A stretch of DNA of 64,000 bases, from contig NZ_FNTZ01000001.1 in the NCBI RefSeq assembly GCF_900105555.1, positions 3,661,501 through 3,725,500 on the forward strand, given 5' to 3'. Below the pieces are notes generated by a model. The model made no database searches. It was not told the origin of the DNA and saw nothing but the letters and a program-made list of their open reading frames with translations. Numbering within the stretch: the stretch's first letter is position 1; every line of letters starts with the position of its first letter. This document shows positions 9,039 to 17,400 of this stretch, one piece after another. The position numbers were made by a program, and so were the translations under genes. The DNA comes from Pseudomonas coleopterorum. Its GTDB lineage: Bacteria > Pseudomonadota > Gammaproteobacteria > Pseudomonadales > Pseudomonadaceae.

Positions 9039-10748
9039 TCAGCGCGGCTCGATGTGGGTAATCAGCAACTGCACCGTCTCGCGTCCGCGAAACTCGTTGA
9101 GGTCCAGCTTGTAGGCCAGCTGCACCCAGCGTACCGACGGATCGGGCCATACCTCGCGGTCGACGCCGAAGGCGATACCGTCCAGGCTGACACTGCCGCA
9201 CTCGGTCTTGAGCGTGACCTTGAGATGACGCTCGCCAACCACTCGCTGCTCCACCAGTTGAAACACGCCATGGAACATCGGCTCGGGAAAATGCTGCCCC
9301 CAGGGCCCGGCATTGCGCAGGGCGCGCGCCAGCTCCAGGTGGAACTCCTCGACGCCCAAAGTGCCGTCGGACAGCAGGCGTCCGGTCAGGTCTTCCTCGC
9401 ACAGCTGGCTGCGCACCTGGGCATCGAACGCCTCACAGAACGCCGGGAAGTTCTCCTGCGGCAAGGTCAATCCCGCCGCCATGGCATGTCCACCGAACTT
9501 GCTGATCAACTGCGGATGACTGGCCGCCACGGCATCCAGTGCGTCGCGAATGTGAAAGCCCTGCACCGAACGCGCCGAGCCCTTGAGCAAGCCGTCGCCC
9601 GCATCGGCGAAGGCAATGGTCGGCCGGTGGTAGCGCTCCTTGAGGCGCGAGGCAAGGATGCCGATCACACCCTGGTGCCACTGCGCGTCGAACAGGCACA
9701 GGCCGAACGGCATGGATTCCACCGCCAGGTCCTTGAGCTGGGTCAGGGCTTCGCGCTGCATGCCCTGCTCAATCGACTTGCGGTCCTGGTTCAACCCATC
9801 GAGCTGCGAGGCAATCGTCTGGGCGCTGGGCAGATCGGTGCTCAACAGGCACTCGATGCCCAGGCTCATGTCGTCCAGACGCCCGGCTGCATTGAGGCGC
9901 GGCCCGAGGATAAAGCCCAGATCGGTCGAGGTGATCCGCGCAGCCTCGCGACGTGCCACCTCCAGAATCGCTTTGATACCGGGACGGGCTCGACCCGCAC
10001 GAATTCGCTCCAGCCCCTGATGCACCAGAATGCGGTTGTTGGCATCCAGCGGCACGACGTCCGCCACGCTGCCCAGCGCCACCAGATCGAGGAGCTCGCC
10101 GATGTTGGGTTGCGCCACCTGGGCATAGCGGCCCAATTCACGCAGCCGTGCGCGCAGGGCCATCAACACGTAGAAAATCACGCCGACCCCGGCCAGATTC
10201 TTGCTCGGGAACTCGCAGCCCGGCTGATTGGGGTTGACGATGGCATCCGCAGCCGGCAACTCGTGCCCCGGCAAGTGGTGGTCGGTCACCAGCACCTGCA
10301 GCCCGGCAGCCTTCGCCGCCGCCACGCCCTCGACGCTGGAAATACCGTTGTCGACCGTCACCAGCAACTGTGGCTCGCGCTGCAGGGCAACTTCGACGAT
10401 CTCGGGGGTCAGGCCGTAGCCGAACTCGAAGCGATTGGGCACCAGGTAATCGACATGAGCAGCGCCCAGCAGGCGTAGCCCGAGCACTCCCACCGCACTG
10501 GCTGTGGCACCGTCGGCATCGAAGTCGCCGACGATGAGAATGCGCTGACGCAGGTCGATGGCCGTCACCAACAGCTCGACAGCGGCCTCGATACCCTTGA
10601 GCCGCTGGAAGGGAATCAGGCGCGCCAGGCTCTTGTCCAGCTCCTGCGCACTCGATACGCCACGCGCTGCGTACAGGCGATTGAGCAGGGGCGGCATATC
10701 GCCGAGGAAGGGCAGGATCTGGGGCAACTGACGGGGTTCGATGCGCAT
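9039..10748 (-). CDS. recJ: Single-stranded-DNA-specific exonuclease RecJ
   Basis: 569 residues from the ATG at 10748 (MRIEPRQLPQ); an in-frame ATG at 10826 would run into the end of yaeQ. The DHH phosphoesterase motifs are intact: VGDFDADGATA, TVDNGIS and VTDHHLPGHELP in the N-terminal domain. DHHA1 follows with GGHAMAAGLTLP near residue 425, and then the OB-like C-terminal domain. RecJ degrades single strands 5' to 3' in RecF-pathway recombination and mismatch repair, and needs divalent metal bound by the listed aspartates and histidines. It sits 56 bases after yaeQ and is probably transcribed with it. Confidence 0.96.
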   Translation of the reverse strand: MRIEPRQLPQILPFLGDMPPLLNRLYAARGVSSAQELDKSLARLIPFQRLKGIEAAVELLVTAIDLRQRILIVGDFDADGATASAVGVLGLRLLGAAHVDYLVPNRFEFGYGLTPEIVEVALQREPQLLVTVDNGISSVEGVAAAKAAGLQVLVTDHHLPGHELPAADAIVNPNQPGCEFPSKNLAGVGVIFYVLMALRARLRELGRYAQVAQPNIGELLDLVALGSVADVVPLDANNRILVHQGLERIRAGRARPGIKAILEVARREAARITSTDLGFILGPRLNAAGRLDDMSLGIECLLSTDLPSAQTIASQLDGLNQDRKSIEQGMQREALTQLKDLAVESMPFGLCLFDAQWHQGVIGILASRLKERYHRPTIAFADAGDGLLKGSARSVQGFHIRDALDAVAASHPQLISKFGGHAMAAGLTLPQENFPAFCEAFDAQVRSQLCEEDLTGRLLSDGTLGVEEFHLELARALRNAGPWGQHFPEPMFHGVFQLVEQRVVGERHLKVTLKTECGSVSLDGIAFGVDREVWPDPSVRWVQLAYKLDLNEFRGRETVQLLITHIEPR

Positions 10749-10804
10749 GGTGCCTGGGGCGGTTCTCACTGCAAGACAAAAGAGGAAAGGTGAAACCGGG
10801 CGGC

Positions 10805-11344
10805 CTAGCGCTCGCCCAACAGCCACTCGAGCTGGACTTCGTGCTGACCGCGGTCATCGGTGACGAACACCGTGCCCTCGCTGATCATGACGTCCCACTT
10901 GATGACCCGAGGCATGTCCTTGGCCAGGGTCTCGAGCACTTCCTGAGGCACTGCGGCGATGTTGACGTTCTTCAGGTTCTTGACCGCATCGACCACCTTG
11001 GTCTGCCACACGCGCAGGCTGCCATAGGCCAGCAGACTGGTACGCTCGGTACGCCGCGAACACCAGGTGAGCCGTTCGGCATCGGGCAGACCGACTTCGA
11101 TCCAATGCAGGATCCGCCCGTCCAGACTCTTTTCCCACAGCGCAGCTTCATCGACATCCGACAGACCGCGGCCGAAAGAGAGGTGCTCGTTGTACCACAG
11201 GGCATACGCCAGCAAGCGAACGGCCATTCGCTCTTCGGTTTCGGAGGGGTGACGGGCGATGGTCTGCTTGACGCTCTCGTAAACGCTGCGGTCAAGATCG
11301 GTCAGGTTCAGTTCGAATTTGTACGTGGTCGACGGCTGGGCCAT
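10805..11344 (-). CDS. yaeQ: YaeQ family protein
   Basis: 179 residues from the ATG at 11344 (MAQPSTTYKFELNLTDLDR); an upstream in-frame ATG at 11464 was rejected because the conserved family start is the later one. The whole protein matches the YaeQ pattern, including RHPSETEERMAVRLLAYAL near residue 30 and the LDGRILHWIEVGLPDAERL block near 75. The fold is related to PD-(D/E)XK nucleases in known structures, but the cellular role is not settled. It is followed by recJ on the same strand. Confidence 0.92.
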   Translation of the reverse strand: MAQPSTTYKFELNLTDLDRSVYESVKQTIARHPSETEERMAVRLLAYALWYNEHLSFGRGLSDVDEAALWEKSLDGRILHWIEVGLPDAERLTWCSRRTERTSLLAYGSLRVWQTKVVDAVKNLKNVNIAAVPQEVLETLAKDMPRVIKWDVMISEGTVFVTDDRGQHEVQLEWLLGER

Positions 11345-11523
11345 TAGGCAAGCTTCTTGGGAACGGGAAAAGGCCGGTAGTCTACCCGATGAGGCTTTGT
11401 TCAACGACCACCATCGGCCACTGCGACGCCGCGGCGCGTTTTGATCATGCACCAGTGTGTGCAAAGATGGCGCAGTGTTTCAAAAACGGACACCCCCGCT
11501 CCACTCCCTGCGCAAGGACTGCC

Positions 11524-12435
11524 ATGGACTTATGCCCCAGAATCCTGCCAACCGGCAGCCTTCTCCTGTCACTAGCGCTCTGCGCCTGCCTGCTCACCGC
11601 CCCCCACGCACAGGGTCGGGAAACCATCACCTGGCTGCTGCGCGACCTGGCGCCGCTGACCATTGCCAGAGGCCCGGACCGCAACCGCGGCGCTGTCGAT
11701 CAGACCCTGCCGCTGCTGCGCGCAGCCTTGCCGGACTATGACCACGCTGTGCTCAGGGTCAACCGTGCGAGGGCTTCGCAGATGCTCGCCGAACCAGGCC
11801 TTTATTGCGATCCAGCGCTGCTATGGACAGCTGAACGCGAGCAGACCATCTTTTATTCCGTGCCCAGCATGAATGTGCTGAGCAGTGCACTCATCATGCA
11901 GCGCAGCGATCTACCGCTCATTGCCCGGTTCATGGAAGACGGCAAGGTCGACCTGAGCGCCCTTCTGCATAGCGGTACCATCGCCTTGGGCACCATCGCC
12001 GGACGCAGCTACGGCCGCGTCGTCGATTCGATCCTGGCTGACGCTCAAGGTAGTCAGATTCTTGCCCACCATGGCAACGACGCCATGGGCAGCTTGCTGC
12101 GCATGGAAAGACTGGGACGGATCAAAGCCCTGCTAGGCTACTGGCTGGAAGCTCGCTACCAGGCGCGCCAGGAAGGCCTGGATCCGGAGCAACTGGTGCA
12201 GGTCCCGATCAAGGGTGCGGCAAGTACACAGATCGTGCACGTTGGTTGCTCCGATAGCCCCACCGGGCGTCGCGTGGTGGACGCATTGAACCCAGTGCTG
12301 CTGGAGCTGCGCAACACCCAGTTGGCGCAGCTCTACGCGCAATGGCTGTCGCCCCGTGAACAACCCGGTTATCTGCGCGAAACCCAGGCGTTATTCAACA
12401 CAGGGGGCAAAGAGACTTACTGCAACCAGCGCTGA
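11524..12435 (+). CDS. Periplasmic binding-protein-like protein of unknown ligand (TIGR02285-like)
   Basis: 303 residues from the ATG at 11524, with AAGGA 6 bases upstream; the frame is open back to 11389 but without a signal sequence there. A signal peptide is clear (LLLSLALCACLLTAPHAQG). The mature protein opens with a bacterial solute-binding type strand (TITWLLRDLAPLTIARGP) and has the two-lobe pattern, with a hinge-like TIALGTIAGRSYGRVVDSIL. Two cysteines (YCDP and VGCSDS) may form a disulfide. Proteins like this are widespread in Pseudomonas, usually without a linked ABC transporter, and none is next to it here. The ligand is unknown. Confidence 0.85.
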   Translation: MDLCPRILPTGSLLLSLALCACLLTAPHAQGRETITWLLRDLAPLTIARGPDRNRGAVDQTLPLLRAALPDYDHAVLRVNRARASQMLAEPGLYCDPALLWTAEREQTIFYSVPSMNVLSSALIMQRSDLPLIARFMEDGKVDLSALLHSGTIALGTIAGRSYGRVVDSILADAQGSQILAHHGNDAMGSLLRMERLGRIKALLGYWLEARYQARQEGLDPEQLVQVPIKGAASTQIVHVGCSDSPTGRRVVDALNPVLLELRNTQLAQLYAQWLSPREQPGYLRETQALFNTGGKETYCNQR

Positions 12436-12506
12436 CTGGGGGTATGGGCTCCAGAGTATTCGCCGAAGCGCGTGCAGCCTTCCCGGTAAATGCACCTACT
12501 TCCCCA

Positions 12507-12592
12507 GTGGGAGCGGGCCCTGCCCGCGAAGGCCTATGGAAACGTGCTCCCCCCCCCGCTAAATACTGTGGGAGCGGGCTCTGCCCGCGAAG
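12507..12592 (+). repeat. Two direct copies of a Pseudomonas REP element (type A)
   Basis: Two near-identical palindromic units, GTGGGAGCGGGC(C/T)CTGCCCGCGAA, at 12507-12531 and 12568-12592, lie between a + strand gene and a - strand gene. A run of nine C separates them (12549-12557). Further copies of the same unit occur at 47633-47656 and, inverted, at 22577-22601. This is the common extragenic palindrome of P. putida-type genomes. Confidence 0.9.
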
Positions 12593-12627
12593 GGCTCACC
12601 GCGCAGATGAGAGACAGGCCGCTCAGC

Positions 12628-12918
12628 TCAAGCCAGCGCGTGGTTGAACCCGACACTTTGCGAAACGTTGCGCAACGCCGCGATCATCGACGGCTCCAAT
12701 CGTCCTTCGGCAACAAGCAGGTCGCGGTGCAAGCCATCGACGACATCGGTAAAGGAGCGCAAATCTTCGAATTGGCTGCGGTTGACCGAACGCTTGGTCA
12801 CCACGCTTCCAGCCTCGCTCATTACTACCACCTGACAATTGCCAAGGTTGTCCTGCCCTTCGAGAATCACGCGATACGGGGTCAGAGCTTCATTGAGCAA
12901 CAGGCTGATATTCTTCAT
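12628..12918 (-). CDS. Small protein, probably DUF3509 family
   Basis: 96 residues, MKNISLLLNEALTPYRVILE at the start, then a beta-rich centre (CQVVVMSEAGSVVTKRSVN) and a C-terminal helix (EPSMIAALRNVSQSVGF). Length and layout match the small Pseudomonas proteins grouped as DUF3509, for which no function is known. There is no signal peptide or membrane segment. It lies between a REP cluster and the response regulator gene and is transcribed away from the latter, so the two share a divergent control region (12919-13169). Confidence 0.75.
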   Translation of the reverse strand: MKNISLLLNEALTPYRVILEGQDNLGNCQVVVMSEAGSVVTKRSVNRSQFEDLRSFTDVVDGLHRDLLVAEGRLEPSMIAALRNVSQSVGFNHALA

Positions 12919-13169
12919 CGCATCACCACTCGTCTGTTCGAATTCTTAAGGTGCAAGACACTGACCCCTTCTCGCGGAGAAAAGTTCTGGCCACCCTACG
13001 TCAGACTATCTCCGGGAATACCCGAAGAATTTGGCATTGCTAACGTAAGACCTTTCTGAATATGAGATTCAGTGGCTGCCATCCCAGAAATGGACTACAA
13101 AACAGATCAGGAATAGGCCACAGCTGTGCCAGAATTCGCCGCCTGATCTGCCCGTCACCGGAGCCTGCC
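12919..13169. other. Divergent intergenic region upstream of the response regulator
   Basis: About 250 bases between the DUF3509-like gene and the RcsB-like regulator. The regulator frame is open upstream to an ATG at 13062, but no ribosome-binding site precedes that ATG. I see no convincing operator; the TAGGA-N4-TCCTA motif found at 14415 is absent here. Confidence 0.5.
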
Positions 13170-13832
13170 TTGACCGACCCACTGATCGCCCCGCTGAGGA
13201 TCGTGCTGGCCGATGACCACCCGATCTTTCGTATCGGCCTGCGTGCCGTGCTGGAGCGAGATCCCAGCGTGCGCGTAGTAGCCGAAGCGGCTTCGCCGCA
13301 GGAGCTGACGCGCTGCCTTGAAGCTACCGAATGTGGGCTTCTGATCACCGACTTCATGATGCCCTCTGAGGACCAGAGTGATGGCCTGAGGCTGATCGGA
13401 TACGTCCGCCGGCATTGGCCAAATCTGCCCGTGCTGGTCGTCACCATGTTGACCAATCCAGGCCTGCTGCGGGAAATTCTGAACTTGGGGGTAGCGGGTC
13501 TACTGGGTAAGACCAGTCTCGTCGACGAATTGCCGGCAGCGATTGCCAGTCTCAAGCGCAACAAGCCGTTCATGGCGCAATCGATAAAAAGCCTGTTATC
13601 GCTGCCGGATCATGCCTCTATGAGCCTATCCACTGGCCATGTCGACCTGTCCGCTCGCGAGCTGGAAATAACGCGATTACTTGCGCAAGGCCTTTCGGTC
13701 AACGATATCGCAGCCCAGCTCAATCGCAGCAAGCAAACAATCAGTGCACAAAAGATCAGCGCCATGCGCAAGCTGGGCATCGGCAACGATGCCGCTCTGT
13801 ACATCTACCTTCAGTCCCAAGGGCTGAAATGA
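13170..13832 (+). CDS. RcsB-like response regulator (receiver plus LuxR/FixJ-type DNA-binding domain)
   Basis: 220 residues from a probable TTG start at 13170, with CGGAG 7 bases upstream; ATG 13062 is the alternative. The receiver (residues 8-130) has the acidic pair in VLADDHP, the phospho-acceptor aspartate in LLITDFMMP, the threonine in VVTML and the lysine in LLGKTS. The insertion after the aspartate (PSEDQSDG) is characteristic of RcsB rather than NarL. The C-terminal HTH (LSARELEITRLLAQGLSVND, RSKQTISAQKISAMRKLG) is complete. It is convergent with the pseudo-receiver gene and close to the BvgS-like kinase, its likely partner. Confidence 0.9.
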   Translation: MTDPLIAPLRIVLADDHPIFRIGLRAVLERDPSVRVVAEAASPQELTRCLEATECGLLITDFMMPSEDQSDGLRLIGYVRRHWPNLPVLVVTMLTNPGLLREILNLGVAGLLGKTSLVDELPAAIASLKRNKPFMAQSIKSLLSLPDHASMSLSTGHVDLSARELEITRLLAQGLSVNDIAAQLNRSKQTISAQKISAMRKLGIGNDAALYIYLQSQGLK

Positions 13833-13872
13833 TCCACGTCAAATACGACACGCAGTACGCTGTCTGGCAGCT

Positions 13873-14340
13873 TCATGGCCGCAAAGGCGAAGGCCAGATG
13901 CCTTCGAAGTGACTGATCTCATGCACTTCGGGCAGGGGTAGCAAGGTCCGTGCATTGAGTTGGTGCTGATAACCCTGCAGCAGCCGATGCACGGCAACGG
14001 TCGATACTGGCGTGTCCAGCACCCCCAGCAACGGCAGTCGATGCTGCCGGGCCAATGCGATCAGCGGTTTGAGCGGCTGGGATCCGTTGCTGTAGATAAT
14101 CAGCGACCGCGCGAGCCCGGTAGCGGCCAAGTGAAGGATCAGCTCACCCATGTCCAGGCCAATCACGTTCATCTCGCAGATGACGATATCGACACCTTGG
14201 CGCTTCTCCAGCGAGAGACACGCCGCGTTGAAGTTCTGCGCGGTCAGCACATCGAATACACCACAGGCATTGAGCACCTGGTGCATGGCGATCAACTGGT
14301 ACGGAATGTCTTCGAGTACCAGAACCCTGAGCGAATGCAT
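13873..14340 (-). CDS. Stand-alone degenerate receiver (pseudo-receiver) protein
   Basis: 155 residues with the fold of a CheY-type receiver: VLVLEDIPYQLIAMHQVLN at the N-terminus supplies the acidic pair (E10, D11) and LIIYSNGS supplies the serine. The phospho-acceptor position reads VDIVICEMNVIGLDMG, with glutamate E56 in place of aspartate, and the conserved lysine before proline is aspartate (GVLDTP, D109). No output domain follows; the last 40 residues are a short tail. It probably cannot be phosphorylated normally and may act as a fixed-state partner for the adjacent kinase. It lies 93 bases downstream of that kinase gene on the same strand. Confidence 0.85.
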   Translation of the reverse strand: MHSLRVLVLEDIPYQLIAMHQVLNACGVFDVLTAQNFNAACLSLEKRQGVDIVICEMNVIGLDMGELILHLAATGLARSLIIYSNGSQPLKPLIALARQHRLPLLGVLDTPVSTVAVHRLLQGYQHQLNARTLLPLPEVHEISHFEGIWPSPLRP

Positions 14341-14414
14341 GGATGAAAACCTCGCAGTGGCGCATGAAGCTGCGCATTGACCGGCACTTTAGAGGTGAGG
14401 CTAATCACTTGGGA

Positions 14415-14428
14415 TAGGACAAGTCCTA
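14415..14428. promoter_or_regulatory. Perfect palindrome TAGGA-CAAG-TCCTA, RcsAB-box-like, upstream of the pseudo-receiver gene
   Basis: Seen directly: a perfect 14-bp inverted repeat in the 93-base gap between the kinase gene and the pseudo-receiver gene. The enterobacterial RcsAB box has the same half-site type (TA-A/G-GA with TC-C/T-TA). On the minus strand a hexamer TAAAGT starts 23 bases after it, which would place the box around -43. Binding by the neighbouring RcsB-like regulator is inference. Confidence 0.5.
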
Positions 14429-14433
14429 AATTG

Positions 14434-17400
14434 CTAGGGAATTTTCCTTGCAGTGAGCGACTTCCGTCGCTGATGTGAAAACGTCGTGCCAGTTTTTTGC
14501 ACAGAGATGTCGGCGATGATCTGCGCCAGCTTGTCCAGCGCTATCGGCTTCACCAGCAGTTCATCCATACCCGCTTCGGCACAACGCACGCGCTCATCCT
14601 GCATGGCGTTGGCAGTGCACCCAATGAGTCTGACAGGATCTACACCGGTTTCGACTTCTTGTTGGCGAATGGCCTTACATAAGGCATGGCCACTCATTCC
14701 TGGCATGTTGCAGTCGGTAAGCACCAGATCGAAATGCCCTGCCTGCCAGACCGCCAGGGCAGTTACGCCGTCGCTGGCGTCCTGCACGCTATGACCGAGA
14801 AATTGCAACTGCTGAGTCAGTACCATGCGATTGGCCGACAGATCGTCCACGATCAGAATATCCAGAGCAGCACTGTCGGGCCGGGCCTGCACGACCGATA
14901 CCGCGTCCTCCTCGGGCTCTACCTCGTGCCGGACATCGAGCTGCACCTCGACCTGCGTGCCCCTGCCTTCGGTACTGTGCAGGCTAATGGCACCGCCCAT
15001 AAGCTGAACCAGTTGCTTGCAGATGGTCAAACCCAGCCCCGTGCCGGCGGCTTCCTGCTGCGCGTCCACCCCGCCTTGAACGAAAGGCTTGAACAACCTG
15101 GCCTGTTGCGCGGGTGCGATACCCGCGCCAGTGTCGCTGACCTTGACGTACATCCGCCAAAGCGTCGAATCGAGCAACCGCGCATCGACAGTCAGAGTCA
15201 CACTGCCCTGGCGAGTGAACTTCAATGCATTGCCGAGCAGGTTGTGCACGACTTGCCGCAGCCGCAGCGGGTCGAAGGAGAACGTTTTGGGTATGGCCGG
15301 TGCAATGTGGAGAGTGAGCCCCACCCCCTTGCACAGGGCCTGAGCCGAGAACAGGCTGAGCATGCCTTCGAAGAACGGCCTGACTTCGGTCACTTGTTCG
15401 GCCAACTGCAGGCTGCCCGACTCGATTTTCGCCAGATCCAGGCTATCGCCGATCAGGGCGATGAGTTCCTGTGCCGAGCGCCAGACCACCTCGAGTGCCT
15501 CTGACACCGGTTGCTCGTCGCGCCTGCGCCGTTCGCGCTCCAACTCGAGCAGGCCGATCATGGCCGCCATGGGCGTACGGATTTCATGGCTCATGGTCGC
15601 CAGAAAAGCACTCTTGGCCTGGTTGGCCTGCTCGGCGATGTGTCGAGCCTCTACCAGTTGATCTTCGAGACGTTTGCGCTCGGAAATATCGATCCAGCCG
15701 CCCAGCAAGCCCTGAAGCTGGCCCTCGGCGTTGTAGAACGGCACGATCCATTGCCAGGCATGGACCTTGCGGCCGTGCATCAGGATCTGCCGATCCGCAG
15801 ACACCGGCTGCTGATCGTCCAGCAACTTGAGGTAGTCGCGATGCATCTGCTCCGCTTCGTCCGAGTTCACCACGACGACCTCCTGCAGCGTACGCCCCTT
15901 GATGTCCTGCAGGCGGGTGGCAAAGCTTTGCTCATAGCTTTTGTTGCAGGACAACAGCCGCGCCTGCAGGTCGCGAACATAGATGGGGCTGGGAATGCCA
16001 TCGAGCAATGCGCGCTGGAAGGCGAGCTGGTCGTTGAGCGCATGCTCGGCCTCGAGTCGCTGACGGATCTGCGCCTTGAGTCGGCCACTCCACACCAGCG
16101 ATACGGCGCCCAGCACGAGGGCCGCCGCCAGCAGCCAATAGACCCAGGTGGCGATGCGTTGCCACATGGGCTCCGGCGGCACGACCGCACCCAGCCATTT
16201 CAGACGCGCCGCACGCAACTCGGCTACGGGATAAGCTTCCAGCGCTTTGTTGATGATGGCCGTCAGTTCAGGTTCCGAAGCTCGAATGGCGAAACGATCG
16301 GAAGACCATTCGCCATCGACGTTGCGTCCGACCTTGAGCACACCCGGCGGATAACGCCCCACTGCCCGATAGGCCCCGACCTCACTGTCGATGGTGGCAT
16401 CCGCCTCGCCGCTGGCGACCATTTCGCGCGCCTTGTCATAGGTGCTGACCAAGGCCAGCTTGACGTGCGGGTATTGGGTGCGGATCGCACTTTCCAGCGC
16501 GTGCTCGGCCGGAATCGCCAGCACCTTACCGGCGAGCTCGTCCAGATGGCCGATGGGCATATCCTCGGCGCGAACGATGAACACCCAGCCCTGACCGCCG
16601 AAAGAATGACTGAAGCTGAGGAACGCCTTGCGTTCCGGGGTTTCCGAGAGCGTGGTGTTCATGTCGGCCTGGCCGTGCTTGAGCATGTCCAGGCTCTGGG
16701 CCATGGAACTGGAAGGCAGGTAGACGAACTGCAGTCCCGTCATGTGCGAAACCGTCGCCAACACCTCACTGTTGAGTCCTACCCAGTTTCCCTGCCGGTC
16801 TCTGTAAAGGTACGGCGGATATTGGGTCGCAACCACGCGGACCTGACGGTTCCGGGCGATCCAGGCTTGCTCGGCAGGTTCCAGCGGGACCCGGTGGTGA
16901 CCGATTTCCGACCCTAGCCCAGTGGTCCAGCGGGTCAGGATCTCGCGGCGCAGGCCGTCGTCGATGCTGGCCAGGGCCCGTTCGACCATCTGTCCGAGCA
17001 GGGGATCGGCCTTGCGACTGGCAAAGGTGTAACCCACCGGTGGCAGGCTGCTGGGGCCAACGATGTCCAGATCGAGATAGGGACGCAGCGCATTGTAGGC
17101 ACGCACGATGACTTCGTTGCTGATCATGGCGTCGACATCGCCCTGATGCAGCGCCTGGAGGCCGCTGCTCAGGCTGGGCGCCATGACGATGCGGCTGTTC
17201 GGATACACGCGCTGCACCGTGGCATCGTCGGCATAGCCATCCACGAGAGCGACCTTTTCACCGGCCAGTTCGGTTTCCCGCTTGCTGCCTGCACGACGCA
17301 CGATGACGCCATGGTCGGGCATGTACTCTTTGGAGAAAGCCAGGCCGGCGATGGCCTGCTCGAACCCATTGGCACTGGTCAGCAGGTCGATTTCGCCATC

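Noticed and set aside
8917..9402. 162-codon N-terminal extension of the Old Yellow Enzyme
   Set aside because: It overlaps the 3' part of recJ and reads as arginine/alanine-rich shadow sequence; the ribosome-binding site supports the ATG at 8916.
12507..12592. Short CRISPR-like array
   Set aside because: Only two units, each itself a palindrome, and the same unit occurs singly elsewhere; these are REP elements.
13062..13169. N-terminal extension of the response regulator from ATG 13062
   Set aside because: No ribosome-binding site, and the 36 extra residues (cysteine and arginine-rich) do not resemble any response-regulator N-terminus.
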